Shown piece after piece: positions 14,786-22,505 of a DNA stretch of 28,019 bases. Positions within the stretch are counted from its first letter, which is position 1; each line of letters opens with the position of its first letter. The notes below the pieces were generated by a model, which did not search any database, was not told the DNA's origin, and saw only the letters and a program-made list of their open reading frames with translations. The stretch is from UBA935 sp031555615 (lineage in GTDB: Bacteria > Bacillota > Clostridia > Lachnospirales > Lachnospiraceae): the NCBI GenBank assembly GCA_031555615.1, contig JAVBUF010000080.1, positions 1 to 28,019 of the forward strand, written 5' to 3'. Made by a program: the position numbers and the translations under genes.

Positions 14786-16339
14786 TTAATCAAAATATAC
14801 GATATTATCCTCTACCTGCTTCCTGTGAGCTTCGGCAAGCTGCAATGCTTCTTCGCCCTGTACTCTGGTCTGCCGGCTTTCAATCAGATTTCTGATCTTA
14901 GTGGTGAGACCCAGCATTTGAATGGTAAACAACGGTGTCATTGCCACCATTGCCACAATGCCGAATGCATCGGTCATGATATTACCGCCTACAGCCTGAC
15001 ATGCCCCCATCGCTAAAGGCAGCAAAAAGGTGGCCGTCATGGGACCGCTTGCCACACCGCCGGAGTCAAACGCAATACCTGTAAAAATCTGGGGGACAAA
15101 GAAGGTCATAATCAGGGAAACCGTATACCCCGGAATCAGAAACCACATAATATTCAAGCCGGTGAGAATCCTGAGCATTGCCAATCCCACTGAGACCGCA
15201 ATACCGATGGATAAACTATGTCCGATGGCCTTCTGGGATATGGAACCATCGGTAATCTCCTCCACCTGTTTGGTGAGAACCTGAACTGCCGGTTCTGCCC
15301 TGACAATGAAATAACCAATTACCATACCGATGGGCAGCAGCCACCACTTATTGCCGCTTCCGGCAATTTGTGAGCCGATGTACTGTCCGGCCGGCATAAA
15401 TCCTACGTTAACACCGGTCAAAAACAAAACCAGACCAATATATGTATAGATAAATCCGGAAATAATCCTGATTAGCTGTCTGTGATGAAATCTTTTGGAT
15501 ATCAGTTGAAAAATAAAAAATAATATTGCAATGGGCACCAGGGCAAGTGCTACTTCCTTCATATATATAGGAATTGCTTCAATAAACTCTTCCGCCACTG
15601 CTTTTGTAGTTGATAATTCTGACAGCGATATGGGAGTATAACCGGCCTCTTGCGGCTTATATACAATACCCAATAACAATACCGCCAAAATAGGTCCGAT
15701 ACTGCACAATGCAATCAGACCGAAACTGTCATTTCGTGAATTTTTATCACTTCGCACTGCTGCCATACCAATACCGAGAGCCAGAATAAAGGGAACTGTA
15801 ATGGGACCGGTAGTTACCCCTCCCGAATCAAAGGAAACCGCAACAAACCCATTGGGTGCAAAATAGGATAGAATAAAAATGATGGAGTAAAAGAAAACCA
15901 ACGTATAGGATAACGGAATCCTTAATAACATACGAAGTTCGGCAATCACCAGAAAAAATCCTACGCCTGCCGCAACTGTCAGAATCAATATCATATTATC
16001 GATGGATGGTACCTGCTCCGCCAGAACCTGCAAATCCGGCTCTGCAATGGTAATCACAAATCCCAGTACAAAGCAAATCGCCAGCGGAATGATAATTTTT
16101 TTAACCTTACTCATCTGTGCACCGATACCTTCACCCATGGGAATCATCGCCATGTCCGCTCCCAGCGTAAAGAACCCCATACCCAGAATCAGCATTGCCG
16201 CACCAAACAAAAATAAAATCATCGTTGCCGGCGTAAGCGGTGCAATACTCATGCTCAGCAACAGTACAATAATGGTAATGGGAAGAACCGCCACTACCGA
16301 CTCATGTACCTTCTCTCTTAAAAGTTCACCTAATCTCAA
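14786..16339 (-). CDS. DUF1538 membrane protein with internal duplication
   Basis: A 517-residue polytopic membrane protein. Two homologous halves are visible: FDSGGVTTGPITVPFILALG near residue 175 and FDSGGVASGPMTATFLLPLA near 425, each followed by a DxFGxxAxxxxxPL stretch. Earlier in each half is a match of the type ITIAEPDLQVLAEQV versus FIVRAEPAVQVLTKQV. This duplication is characteristic of DUF1538. The architecture resembles a transporter with two pseudo-symmetric units, but the substrate is unknown. The start codon is TTG (16337-16339), with AAGGAG 8 nt upstream and no suitable ATG. It heads an operon with the P-II-like gene. Confidence 0.88.
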   Translation of the reverse strand: MRLGELLREKVHESVVAVLPITIIVLLLSMSIAPLTPATMILFLFGAAMLILGMGFFTLGADMAMIPMGEGIGAQMSKVKKIIIPLAICFVLGFVITIAEPDLQVLAEQVPSIDNMILILTVAAGVGFFLVIAELRMLLRIPLSYTLVFFYSIIFILSYFAPNGFVAVSFDSGGVTTGPITVPFILALGIGMAAVRSDKNSRNDSFGLIALCSIGPILAVLLLGIVYKPQEAGYTPISLSELSTTKAVAEEFIEAIPIYMKEVALALVPIAILFFIFQLISKRFHHRQLIRIISGFIYTYIGLVLFLTGVNVGFMPAGQYIGSQIAGSGNKWWLLPIGMVIGYFIVRAEPAVQVLTKQVEEITDGSISQKAIGHSLSIGIAVSVGLAMLRILTGLNIMWFLIPGYTVSLIMTFFVPQIFTGIAFDSGGVASGPMTATFLLPLAMGACQAVGGNIMTDAFGIVAMVAMTPLFTIQMLGLTTKIRNLIESRQTRVQGEEALQLAEAHRKQVEDNIVYFD

Positions 16340-16398
16340 AAAATTCTCCTTCCTTTCTTCGTTCTATAATTTTTACCTCCTTCTCTTTTGTTATGTCT

Positions 16399-16427
16399 AT
16401 CATACTATAACGAGGCACCGGTTTCAA
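16399..16427 (-). promoter_or_regulatory. predicted promoter of the DUF1538/P-II operon
   Basis: Minus-strand TTGAAA (16422-16427), 17-bp spacer, TATGAT (16399-16404). The -35 box lies in the middle of the inverted repeat at 16412-16437. Confidence 0.65.
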
Positions 16428-16437
16428 CCGATGCCTC
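16412..16437. promoter_or_regulatory. inverted repeat over the DUF1538 promoter -35 region
   Basis: GAGGCACCGGTT (16412-16423) and AACCGATGCCTC (16426-16437) form 12-bp arms with one mismatch (a G-U wobble in RNA). No T-run follows on either strand: the T-run lies before it on the minus strand. It is 31-56 bp beyond the ATPase stop and overlaps the -35 hexamer, so it may be an operator, or a weak terminator for the ATPase gene. Confidence 0.5.
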
Positions 16438-16467
16438 TGTTAAAAAAATATAAAATTTCCGTTATCT

Positions 16468-19122
16468 TTATTTTTTACCTTTTCTTTGTATCCATTTGGC
16501 GACTTCCACAATCGGAATTACAGAAATTGCAAGTAATAACGAAACACCGTATTCCAGCAGGGAAATATAGGCAAAACCAAAAGCAGCCGCCAGAAAAGGA
16601 ATATAAATAACACTCGTTGTGCAAATCAGGGAAAGAACCATTGCTCCCCACAAATACTTATTTCTCCGGTTCATCTTAAAAATCGACCCATGAAGAGACC
16701 GCATATTAAAGGAGTGGAATATCTCTGCCATAGACAAAGCCAGAAATGCCATTGTCATCCCATCACTGCTGGTTACCATTTCCCATTTTCCGCTTTCCAG
16801 AAAATGACCGATAAAATATGCTGCCAAAGTAATTATTGCCACCATAATTCCCTGGAACACTACATTAAATCCTACTCCGCCGGCAAAAATACCATCCTTG
16901 GCATCTCTGGGGGGGCGCCTCATAATGTCTTCCTCGCCCTCTTCCATTCCCAGGGCTAAAGCCGGGAAACAATCGGTAATCAGGTTAATCCACAGTAAAT
17001 GAACCGGCTTCAGAATAACAAAACCCATCAAAGTCGCAAAAAATATGGCCACCACCTCGGAAAGATTCGATGCCAGTAAAAACTGAATGGCCTTGCGGAT
17101 ATTGTCATAAATACGCCGTCCCTCGCCTACCGCCGTCACGATAGTCGCAAAATTATCATCAGCCAAAACCATATCGGCCACATTTTTGGTCACATCGGTA
17201 CCGGTGATACCCATCCCGATACCGATATCGGCATTTTTAATGGATGGTGCATCGTTGACACCGTCACCGGTCATGGCCGTAATTTTGCCTTTTGCCTGCC
17301 AGGCATTGACGATCCGCACCTTATGTTCCGGTTGTACTCTTGCATAAACACTGTAGGTTTCTATTTTCTTATTCAGTTCTTCGTCACTCATACCATCCAG
17401 AAGCGAACCGGTAATAGCCTGTTCGGGCCGCTCAATAATTCCCAGCTGCATGGCAATCGCTGCCGCCGTATCCTTATGATCGCCGGTAATCATAATGGGA
17501 CGGATTCCCGCTTCCCGGCAATGATCAATGGCCGGTTTCACTTCCGGTCTGACCGGATCGATCATACCGGTGAGACCTATGAAGATGAGTTCCTTTTCCA
17601 ACACTGTATCGGCATAATCCGCGGGTTTTTCTTCCCATCTGCGCATAGCCGCCGCCAAAACCCGTAAAGCTTTATCGGCCATTGCTTTATTGGCCGTCAG
17701 GATCTCATGCCGCAGTTCTTCACTGAGAGCAATTTCTTTCCCGTCTTTCAATACTTTTGTACACCGCTTTAATATTTCATCGGGAGCACCTTTGGTATAT
17801 TGTACATATACTCCTGCTTCTGCCGGCACGCCATGTACCGTACTCATCATTTTACGCATGGAATCAAAGGGTGCTTCGCCGATCCGGGGATAATCTTTTT
17901 CCAGAATACTCTTATCCATACCTAATTTATATGCATAATTCACCAATGCACATTCGGTGGGCTCTCCCACTGCTTCCCTGATACCGCTTTTTCCCTCTTC
18001 CAGAAACGCATCGCTGCACAGTGCCATTGCTCTGGCCAGCAGCCCCTCATCTTCGCCGTAATGCTCCATTATGGTCATTTTATTTTGGGTCAGGGTTCCG
18101 GTTTTATCCGAACAAATGATCTGGGCACATCCCAAGGTCTCTACCGCTGTTAATTTACGGATAACCGCATTTTTTTTGGACATCTTGGTAACACCCATGG
18201 ACAGTACGATGGTTACCACCGCCGCCAAACCCTCGGGAATCGCGGCAACCGCCAGGCTTACCGCAATCATAAAGGTATCTAACATCGTTGCCCCGCTTAT
18301 ATCCGGATAAGCTCTGAACAAGTCAATACCGAAAATAACCAGGCAGATGCCAATTACCAGAATACTTAAAATCTTACTTAATTGATTTAATTTTATCTGT
18401 AAAGGTGTCTTATTTTCTTCTGCTTTTGACAGGGCATCGGCAATTTTTCCCATCTCCGTATCCATGCCAATATTACAGATCACTGCCTTACCGCGTCCGT
18501 ATACTACCGTACTTCCCATGTATACCATGTTTTTCCGGTCACCCAGGGGAACATTTCCGCCCTCACCGCCAGGCAGCGCCTGTTCTGTCTTGGTTACCGG
18601 CAAAGATTCTCCCGTAAGGGCAGCCTCTTCCACCTTCATGCTGGCGCACTCGATCACTCTGGCGTCGGCAGGTACCGCATCTCCTGCTTCCAAAATCACG
18701 ATATCACCTGGTACCAGATCTTCACTCTTTACCGTAATCTGGTGACCGTCACGAAGTACCTTGGAAGTAGCCGATGCAATTTCCTGCAGGGCCGCAATGG
18801 CCTTTTCGGCTTTACTTTCCTGTACTACGCCTAAAACAGCATTGATAACGACCACAATCATGATAATGATCACATCCGCCATGGATTCGCCGGCGTATAC
18901 CGCAGTGATCCCGGAAATCACTGCCGCCACGATCAAAATAATGATCATGGGATCAGCTAACTGAGATAAAAACCGCTGCAGCAGGGAAATTTTTTTACCT
19001 TCAATTAATTTATTCTTTCCGTATTTAGCCGCACGCTCCCGGGTCTGAACCGATGTCAATCCTTCTGTTGTAGCTTTCATCTGATTCAATACATCCTCTT
19101 TACTGCTCAGATATTCTTTCAT
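16468..19122 (-). CDS. P-type cation-transporting ATPase (Ca2+/Mn2+ type, P2A)
   Basis: An 884-residue P2-type ATPase. Visible landmarks: actuator TGES near 170, membrane helix 4 PEGLAAVVT near 296, phosphorylation site DKTGTLT near 339, nucleotide-domain KGAPDEIL, hinge MTGDGVNDAPS, helix 5 SNLSEVVAIF and helix 6 NLITDCFPALAL. Ion-site residues equivalent to SERCA Glu309, Glu771, Asn796 and Asp800 are present, so Ca2+ or Mn2+ export across the cytoplasmic membrane is expected. The leader carries a yybP-ykoY riboswitch, which responds to Mn2+ in studied cases and favours manganese efflux as a role. AGGAGG is about 7 nt before the ATG. Single-gene unit. Confidence 0.94.
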   Translation of the reverse strand: MKEYLSSKEDVLNQMKATTEGLTSVQTRERAAKYGKNKLIEGKKISLLQRFLSQLADPMIIILIVAAVISGITAVYAGESMADVIIIMIVVVINAVLGVVQESKAEKAIAALQEIASATSKVLRDGHQITVKSEDLVPGDIVILEAGDAVPADARVIECASMKVEEAALTGESLPVTKTEQALPGGEGGNVPLGDRKNMVYMGSTVVYGRGKAVICNIGMDTEMGKIADALSKAEENKTPLQIKLNQLSKILSILVIGICLVIFGIDLFRAYPDISGATMLDTFMIAVSLAVAAIPEGLAAVVTIVLSMGVTKMSKKNAVIRKLTAVETLGCAQIICSDKTGTLTQNKMTIMEHYGEDEGLLARAMALCSDAFLEEGKSGIREAVGEPTECALVNYAYKLGMDKSILEKDYPRIGEAPFDSMRKMMSTVHGVPAEAGVYVQYTKGAPDEILKRCTKVLKDGKEIALSEELRHEILTANKAMADKALRVLAAAMRRWEEKPADYADTVLEKELIFIGLTGMIDPVRPEVKPAIDHCREAGIRPIMITGDHKDTAAAIAMQLGIIERPEQAITGSLLDGMSDEELNKKIETYSVYARVQPEHKVRIVNAWQAKGKITAMTGDGVNDAPSIKNADIGIGMGITGTDVTKNVADMVLADDNFATIVTAVGEGRRIYDNIRKAIQFLLASNLSEVVAIFFATLMGFVILKPVHLLWINLITDCFPALALGMEEGEEDIMRRPPRDAKDGIFAGGVGFNVVFQGIMVAIITLAAYFIGHFLESGKWEMVTSSDGMTMAFLALSMAEIFHSFNMRSLHGSIFKMNRRNKYLWGAMVLSLICTTSVIYIPFLAAAFGFAYISLLEYGVSLLLAISVIPIVEVAKWIQRKGKK

Positions 19123-19140
19123 TCTTTTTCCTCCTATGTT

Positions 19141-19192
19141 TTTTGTTTCATGGAAACAACACTTTGCAGGTTCTTTCTATGAAACAAAAAAA
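19141..19192 (-). repeat. second hairpin in the ATPase leader, pairing the terminator U-run
   Basis: In the minus-strand RNA the U-run following the terminator, with GUUUCAU (19179-19192), is complementary to AUGAAACAAAAAA (about 19142-19154), just before the ribosome site AGGAGG. The 13-bp, AU-rich stem encloses about 24 nt. It might modulate translation after read-through. Confidence 0.4.
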
Positions 19193-19224
19193 CCCACATA
19201 CAGATAGTGTTACCTCTGTATATG
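19186..19224 (-). terminator. riboswitch-controlled intrinsic terminator upstream of the ATPase
   Basis: Minus-strand stem CATATACAGA (19215-19224) with TCTGTATGTG (19195-19204), a 10-nt loop, then GG and seven T (19186-19192). The 5' arm shares 19219-19224 with the closing stem of the aptamer, so the two cannot form together. Confidence 0.8.
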
Positions 19225-19316
19225 AGTCTCATTCTTTATAGATAAACCAGCCGGTAAAACTGACTTGCTGTTGGCATATCGCGCATCTTGGGGATGCGGA
19301 ATTACTCCCTCGTATA
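19219..19316 (-). ncRNA. yybP-ykoY (manganese) riboswitch aptamer
   Basis: Reading the minus strand, the leader contains GAGGGAGTAATTCC, a GC-rich hairpin (GCATCCCCAAGATGC), CAACAGCAAGTCAG, ACCGGCTGG and finally GAATGAGACTC. The GGGAGUA near the 5' end and AUGAGAC near the 3' end are the conserved marks of the yybP-ykoY family. The closing stem is TATACGAG (19309-19316) with CTCATATA (19219-19226), with one C-A mismatch. The 3' strand of that stem is also the 5' arm of the terminator, so ligand binding should favour read-through (an ON switch, as known for this class). A direct repeat of CATATACAGA (19317-19326 and 19215-19224) gives an alternative partner for the terminator 3' arm. Confidence 0.85.
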
Positions 19317-19344
19317 TCTGTATATGTAGTTTTCTTATAGATAT

Positions 19345-19373
19345 ATAATAGAGTCTTCCAGCTCTTTTGTCAA
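19345..19373 (-). promoter_or_regulatory. promoter of the riboswitch/ATPase unit
   Basis: Minus-strand TTGACA (19368-19373), 17-bp spacer, TATTAT (19345-19350): a near-consensus promoter giving a leader of about 215 nt. Confidence 0.8.
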
Positions 19374-19396
19374 TAACGTTAATATAAATTAACTGT

Positions 19397-19419
19397 TAAA
19401 AAACTGAAAAATATTCAGT
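19397..19419 (-). terminator. weak terminator-like hairpin on the minus strand
   Basis: Minus-strand ACTGAA-TATTT-TTCAGT followed by five T. The stem is short (6 bp) and AT-rich. It is the first candidate terminator downstream of the folate operon; if used, that transcript would run antisense through the 99-residue gene. Confidence 0.35.
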
Positions 19420-19424
19420 ATAAT

Positions 19425-19453
19425 TTGCAAAAATGTTCACAGTGTCTTATAAT
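19425..19453 (+). promoter_or_regulatory. predicted promoter of the 99-residue gene
   Basis: TTGCAA (19425-19430), 17-bp spacer, TATAAT (19448-19453), 36 bp upstream of the ATG. Confidence 0.7.
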
Positions 19454-19489
19454 ATAAGTAGGAACAGATAATCCTGAAAGGAGACTATT

Positions 19490-19789
19490 ATGAAAAAATA
19501 TTTGCGCGCAACTCTGGAAGTAAGTGCCCAAAAATACGAGCCCGATCAAGGTATGGAAGACGGCTTTCAATCCTTATCCAAAATCGTCACCAACGGCTGG
19601 ATTGTTACTGACGGACTCGTAAAAATCAACCGCCCCAACGGTGCAATCGAATGTCCCTTTATCTCCAACCGCCGTGGTCTGGTTTTCATCAAAGAAGGGG
19701 ATTATATCATCTATGAAGGAGATGAAGAACGGCACGTATGCGGCAGTGACAAATTCGAGAAACGTTTTATTCCCCTTAATCGGGAATAA
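19490..19789 (+). CDS. small protein of unknown function
   Basis: A 99-residue soluble protein I do not recognise. It starts MKKYLRATLEVSAQKYEPDQ, has no signal peptide or membrane segment, and is rich in short beta-like stretches (IVTNGWIVTDGLVKI, RRGLVFIKEGDYIIYEGDEE). It is likely real: a consensus-like promoter, AAAGGAG 6 nt before the ATG and a compact length. The 3' end overlaps the convergent folBK gene by 14 bp. A PGDYI-type segment late in the protein (KEGDYIIYEGDEE) resembles phage-like small beta proteins that often read 'PGDWIIRG', but I would not assign function on that. Confidence 0.75.
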   Translation: MKKYLRATLEVSAQKYEPDQGMEDGFQSLSKIVTNGWIVTDGLVKINRPNGAIECPFISNRRGLVFIKEGDYIIYEGDEERHVCGSDKFEKRFIPLNRE

Positions 19790-20621
19790 CATATCGCGCT
19801 TTTACTTCTGTCAATAGTTGTTCTATCGTTTTACCAAGCAGCGGATGCTGCAGATATGGGGATAGCTGAGCCAACGGCTGCAGCACAAAATCTCTGTTAT
19901 GCATATCCGGGTGAGGAATCATCAATTCTTCCTGATCCATAATCACATCCTCATATAACAGAATATCCAAATCCAAGGTTCGTGGTCCCCAACGAACCTT
20001 TCTTTTTCTTTCCGCCAGCTGTTCCAGTTCCTGTAAAAATTTCAGAAGTTCCTCCGGTGTTAATAGCGTTTCAAAAGAAAGTGCACCATTTATAAAGTCC
20101 GGCTGCTCCACGCCGCCATAAGGTGCCGTCTTGATGAAATCGGATACCCGCACTTTTCTTATTTTTATATGATCACTTATCCGGTCCGCTGCCTGCCTGA
20201 TATAATCTTCCTTTTCTCCCAGGTTGGAACCTGCCGCCACATAAGCACGCTTCCAGCCTCTGTTTACCTTTACCGATACCGATGAAAAGGATAATGGGAT
20301 TGGAGCTTCAGGTTTACGGATTTCCAAATCAATACTTTGAATCAACGGAAACGTCAGCAACACCGCCTCTGCCAGCCGTTCTGCAACTGTTTCTATCAGC
20401 TTATAGGTATTATTTTGCATATAATCATGGATAAATTGGGCTACTTCTCCATAATGAGTAGATAATGTTAAATCATCATTTAATCCTGCTTTTCTGATAT
20501 TTGTGTAAAGCACTGCATTAATATAAAAATTCTGTCCCTTTTCATTTTCCTCCGCAAACACCCCATGATGGGCGTAAACCTGTAAATTTTCAATTCTGAT
20601 TTCATCTGCCTGTTTAACCAT
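19776..20621 (-). CDS. folK: bifunctional dihydroneopterin aldolase / HPPK (FolB-FolK fusion)
   Basis: A 281-residue fusion catalysing two consecutive folate steps: dihydroneopterin cleavage to 6-hydroxymethyl-dihydropterin, then its pyrophosphorylation. Residues 1-122 are FolB (IENLQVYAHHGVFAEENEKG at the N-terminus, THYGEVAQFI, LIETVAERLAE). Residues about 126-275 are FolK (RAYVAAGSNLGEKEDYIRQA, the RKRKVRWGPRTLDLDILLYE block with its metal-binding aspartates, IPHPDMHNRDFVLQPL). The gene overlaps folP by 8 bp and is the last of the operon. Its product feeds FolP directly. Confidence 0.95.
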   Translation of the reverse strand: MVKQADEIRIENLQVYAHHGVFAEENEKGQNFYINAVLYTNIRKAGLNDDLTLSTHYGEVAQFIHDYMQNNTYKLIETVAERLAEAVLLTFPLIQSIDLEIRKPEAPIPLSFSSVSVKVNRGWKRAYVAAGSNLGEKEDYIRQAADRISDHIKIRKVRVSDFIKTAPYGGVEQPDFINGALSFETLLTPEELLKFLQELEQLAERKRKVRWGPRTLDLDILLYEDVIMDQEELMIPHPDMHNRDFVLQPLAQLSPYLQHPLLGKTIEQLLTEVKARYVIPD

Positions 20622-21435
20622 GGATACCTCCGTTAATAATTGATTCTGTCATTTTTACCGCTCTGACATTTTCTTTAATATCATGTACCCTGATAAAAGA
20701 AAAGCCTTTCATAACTGCCATAACAGTTGTTACCAATGTTCCTTCCAACCGTTCTTCCACCGGTAAATCTAAGGTTAAGCCAATTACCGATTTCCGGCTG
20801 GCTCCCAGCAGAAGAGGATACCCCAATTCCTGCAGAGTTTCCAGACTTCCCAGAATTTCCATATTCTGCAAATACTCCTTGCCAAATCCCACTCCCGGAT
20901 CCAAAATTATTTTATCCCCGGAAATCCCTGCCGCTTCTGCCAATTGCAGAGATTCTCGTAATTCTTCCTTTAGTTCTTTCATGAAATCGTCATAAATTGT
21001 ATTTTGACGATTATGCATCAGGCAGCAGGCAGTTTTGTTTTGGCTGATCACCTCCGCCATATGACTATCATACTTCAGCCCCCAGATATCATTAATCATA
21101 TCTGCACCGGCCTCAATGCCCGCTGCGGCAACCTGACTTTTACAGGTATCTAATGAAATGGGGACAGAAAATCTATCTTTAATGTTTTTTATAACATCTG
21201 TTACTCTTTGTATTTCTTCTTTAACATCAATTACTTCATATCCGGGACGTGAGGATTCTCCGCCAATATCCAGAATGTCGGCCCCTTCTGCAATCATTTT
21301 TTCAGCCCGAAACAGGGCCTTGTCCAATTTCATAAATTTCCCGCCATCAGAAAAAGAATCCGGTGTTACATTCAGGATTCCCATGATATAAGTGTGCTTG
21401 TCCGTATGAAATTCACGCTTTCCAATTTTCATCAT
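20614..21435 (-). CDS. folP: dihydropteroate synthase
   Basis: A 273-residue TIM-barrel enzyme that joins the hydroxymethyl-dihydropterin pyrophosphate to p-aminobenzoate. MGILNVTPDSFSDGG near residues 18-32 is the conserved first loop, DILDIGGESSRPG lies near 55-67, SLDTCKSQVAA and MINDIWG follow, and DPGVGFGKEYLQN near 178 is the pterin-binding region. The end contains RVHDIKENVRA. Two ATGs at 21435 and 21432 are both possible; GAGG is 4 or 7 nt upstream respectively. It lies 12 bp after the HD gene. Confidence 0.96.
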   Translation of the reverse strand: MMKIGKREFHTDKHTYIMGILNVTPDSFSDGGKFMKLDKALFRAEKMIAEGADILDIGGESSRPGYEVIDVKEEIQRVTDVIKNIKDRFSVPISLDTCKSQVAAAGIEAGADMINDIWGLKYDSHMAEVISQNKTACCLMHNRQNTIYDDFMKELKEELRESLQLAEAAGISGDKIILDPGVGFGKEYLQNMEILGSLETLQELGYPLLLGASRKSVIGLTLDLPVEERLEGTLVTTVMAVMKGFSFIRVHDIKENVRAVKMTESIINGGIHG

Positions 21436-21447
21436 TATTCCTCAAGC

Positions 21448-21933
21448 TTAATACTGCAAATGAATGTTTTTCTTATTTTTGCTCCAGTCACATCCGGCTT
21501 CTGCCTCACAGGAATAACAGGGACGGCTGAGCTTATCCGCCCGGTAAATAATCCCGCTTAAGGTGGGAGCACCGGCAATATGCTTTGAACGGTGCTCGGC
21601 AATGGCCTGGACGATTAAACGAACCTGCGGCTCCTCAAATCCACAATCTCTTAATATCCTGGGTGCCAGTACCGCACTGGCCTGTTCATGGGGAATCCCC
21701 TCTTTATATTCCATATGTCTGCCGATATCATGCAGCAAACCGGCTGCATATATCAAGTCCTTGGGTATGGACAGGTCCTCTTCCAGATTAAGGATCATGG
21801 CAATTCGCGCCACATCAAGAAAATGTGTCAGATCATGGCCGCAAAATTCTCTGTTCCCTGCTTCAATACGCTGAATTTCCTTTAAATAAACATTAAATAA
21901 ATCATGATTTAATATTTTATCAACCTTTTCCAT
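21448..21933 (-). CDS. HD-domain phosphohydrolase in the folate operon
   Basis: A 161-residue HD-superfamily hydrolase. Candidate metal ligands are H33/H37 (GHDLTHFLDVARIA), H68-D69 (LLHDIGRH), H82, H114 (AEHRSKH) and D133 (RADKLSR), the usual HD-domain order. The C-terminus adds a cysteine cluster C139, C142, C148 (PCYSCEAEAGC). I use the ATG at 21933, with AGGAG 5 nt upstream, rather than a GTG at 21948. It sits between folE and folP. The phosphatase step between them is missing from the operon, so this protein could supply it, but that is inference. Confidence 0.85.
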   Translation of the reverse strand: MEKVDKILNHDLFNVYLKEIQRIEAGNREFCGHDLTHFLDVARIAMILNLEEDLSIPKDLIYAAGLLHDIGRHMEYKEGIPHEQASAVLAPRILRDCGFEEPQVRLIVQAIAEHRSKHIAGAPTLSGIIYRADKLSRPCYSCEAEAGCDWSKNKKNIHLQY

Positions 21934-21947
21934 TCCCTCTCCTAACA

Positions 21948-22505
21948 CTATCTGTTAATCATATTAAAAAATGTGTTCTGCAAGCTTTCGTTTTCCTGAA
22001 AGACCCCCCTTGCAGCTACGGTCAGCGTTTGGCTGCCGGGCTTTTTGATCCCCCGCATGGTCATGCACAAATGCTCCCCTTCCACCATCACCATTACACC
22101 CTGGGGATTTAGGTATTCCATAATCGCATCGGCAATCTGGCCGGTCATCTGTTCCTGTATTTGTAATCTTCTGGCAAAGGTTTCCACCGTTCTGGCTAAT
22201 TTACTCAGTCCCACCACTTTGCCGTCGGGTATGTATGCCACATGGGCCCGACCGTAAAAAGGCATTATATGGTGTTCACAGGTAGAATAGAATACAATAT
22301 CCTTTTCTACCACCATTTCGTTATTCCCGACCGTAAAGGTCTTGGATAAATGCACCGCCGGATCTTCTTCCATACCGCCAAAAATTTCCTCATACATTCT
22401 GGCAATTCGCGAAGGCGTTTCCGCCAGGCCTTCCCGGTTTACATCCTCACCGATCCCTTCTAAAAGTAGTTTTACTGCTTCCTCTATTTTTTTCTGATCT
22501 ACCAT
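21948..22505 (-). CDS. folE: GTP cyclohydrolase I
   Basis: A 185-residue enzyme making 7,8-dihydroneopterin triphosphate from GTP, the first pterin step. Zinc and catalytic residues are visible in YSTCEHHIMPFYGRAHVAYI and in HLCMTMRGI. The N-terminus EEAVKLLLEGIGEDVNREGL and ETPSRIARMYEE are typical. I choose the ATG at 22505, with GGAGG 5 nt upstream, over the ATG at 22517. This leaves a 59-bp overlap with the folC 3' end. The HD gene starts 14 bp after its stop. Confidence 0.96.
   Translation of the reverse strand: MVDQKKIEEAVKLLLEGIGEDVNREGLAETPSRIARMYEEIFGGMEEDPAVHLSKTFTVGNNEMVVEKDIVFYSTCEHHIMPFYGRAHVAYIPDGKVVGLSKLARTVETFARRLQIQEQMTGQIADAIMEYLNPQGVMVMVEGEHLCMTMRGIKKPGSQTLTVAARGVFQENESLQNTFFNMINR

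Noticed and set aside
16412..16437. Strong intrinsic terminator for the ATPase gene
   Set aside because: No T-run follows the stem on the minus strand, and a good promoter overlaps it.
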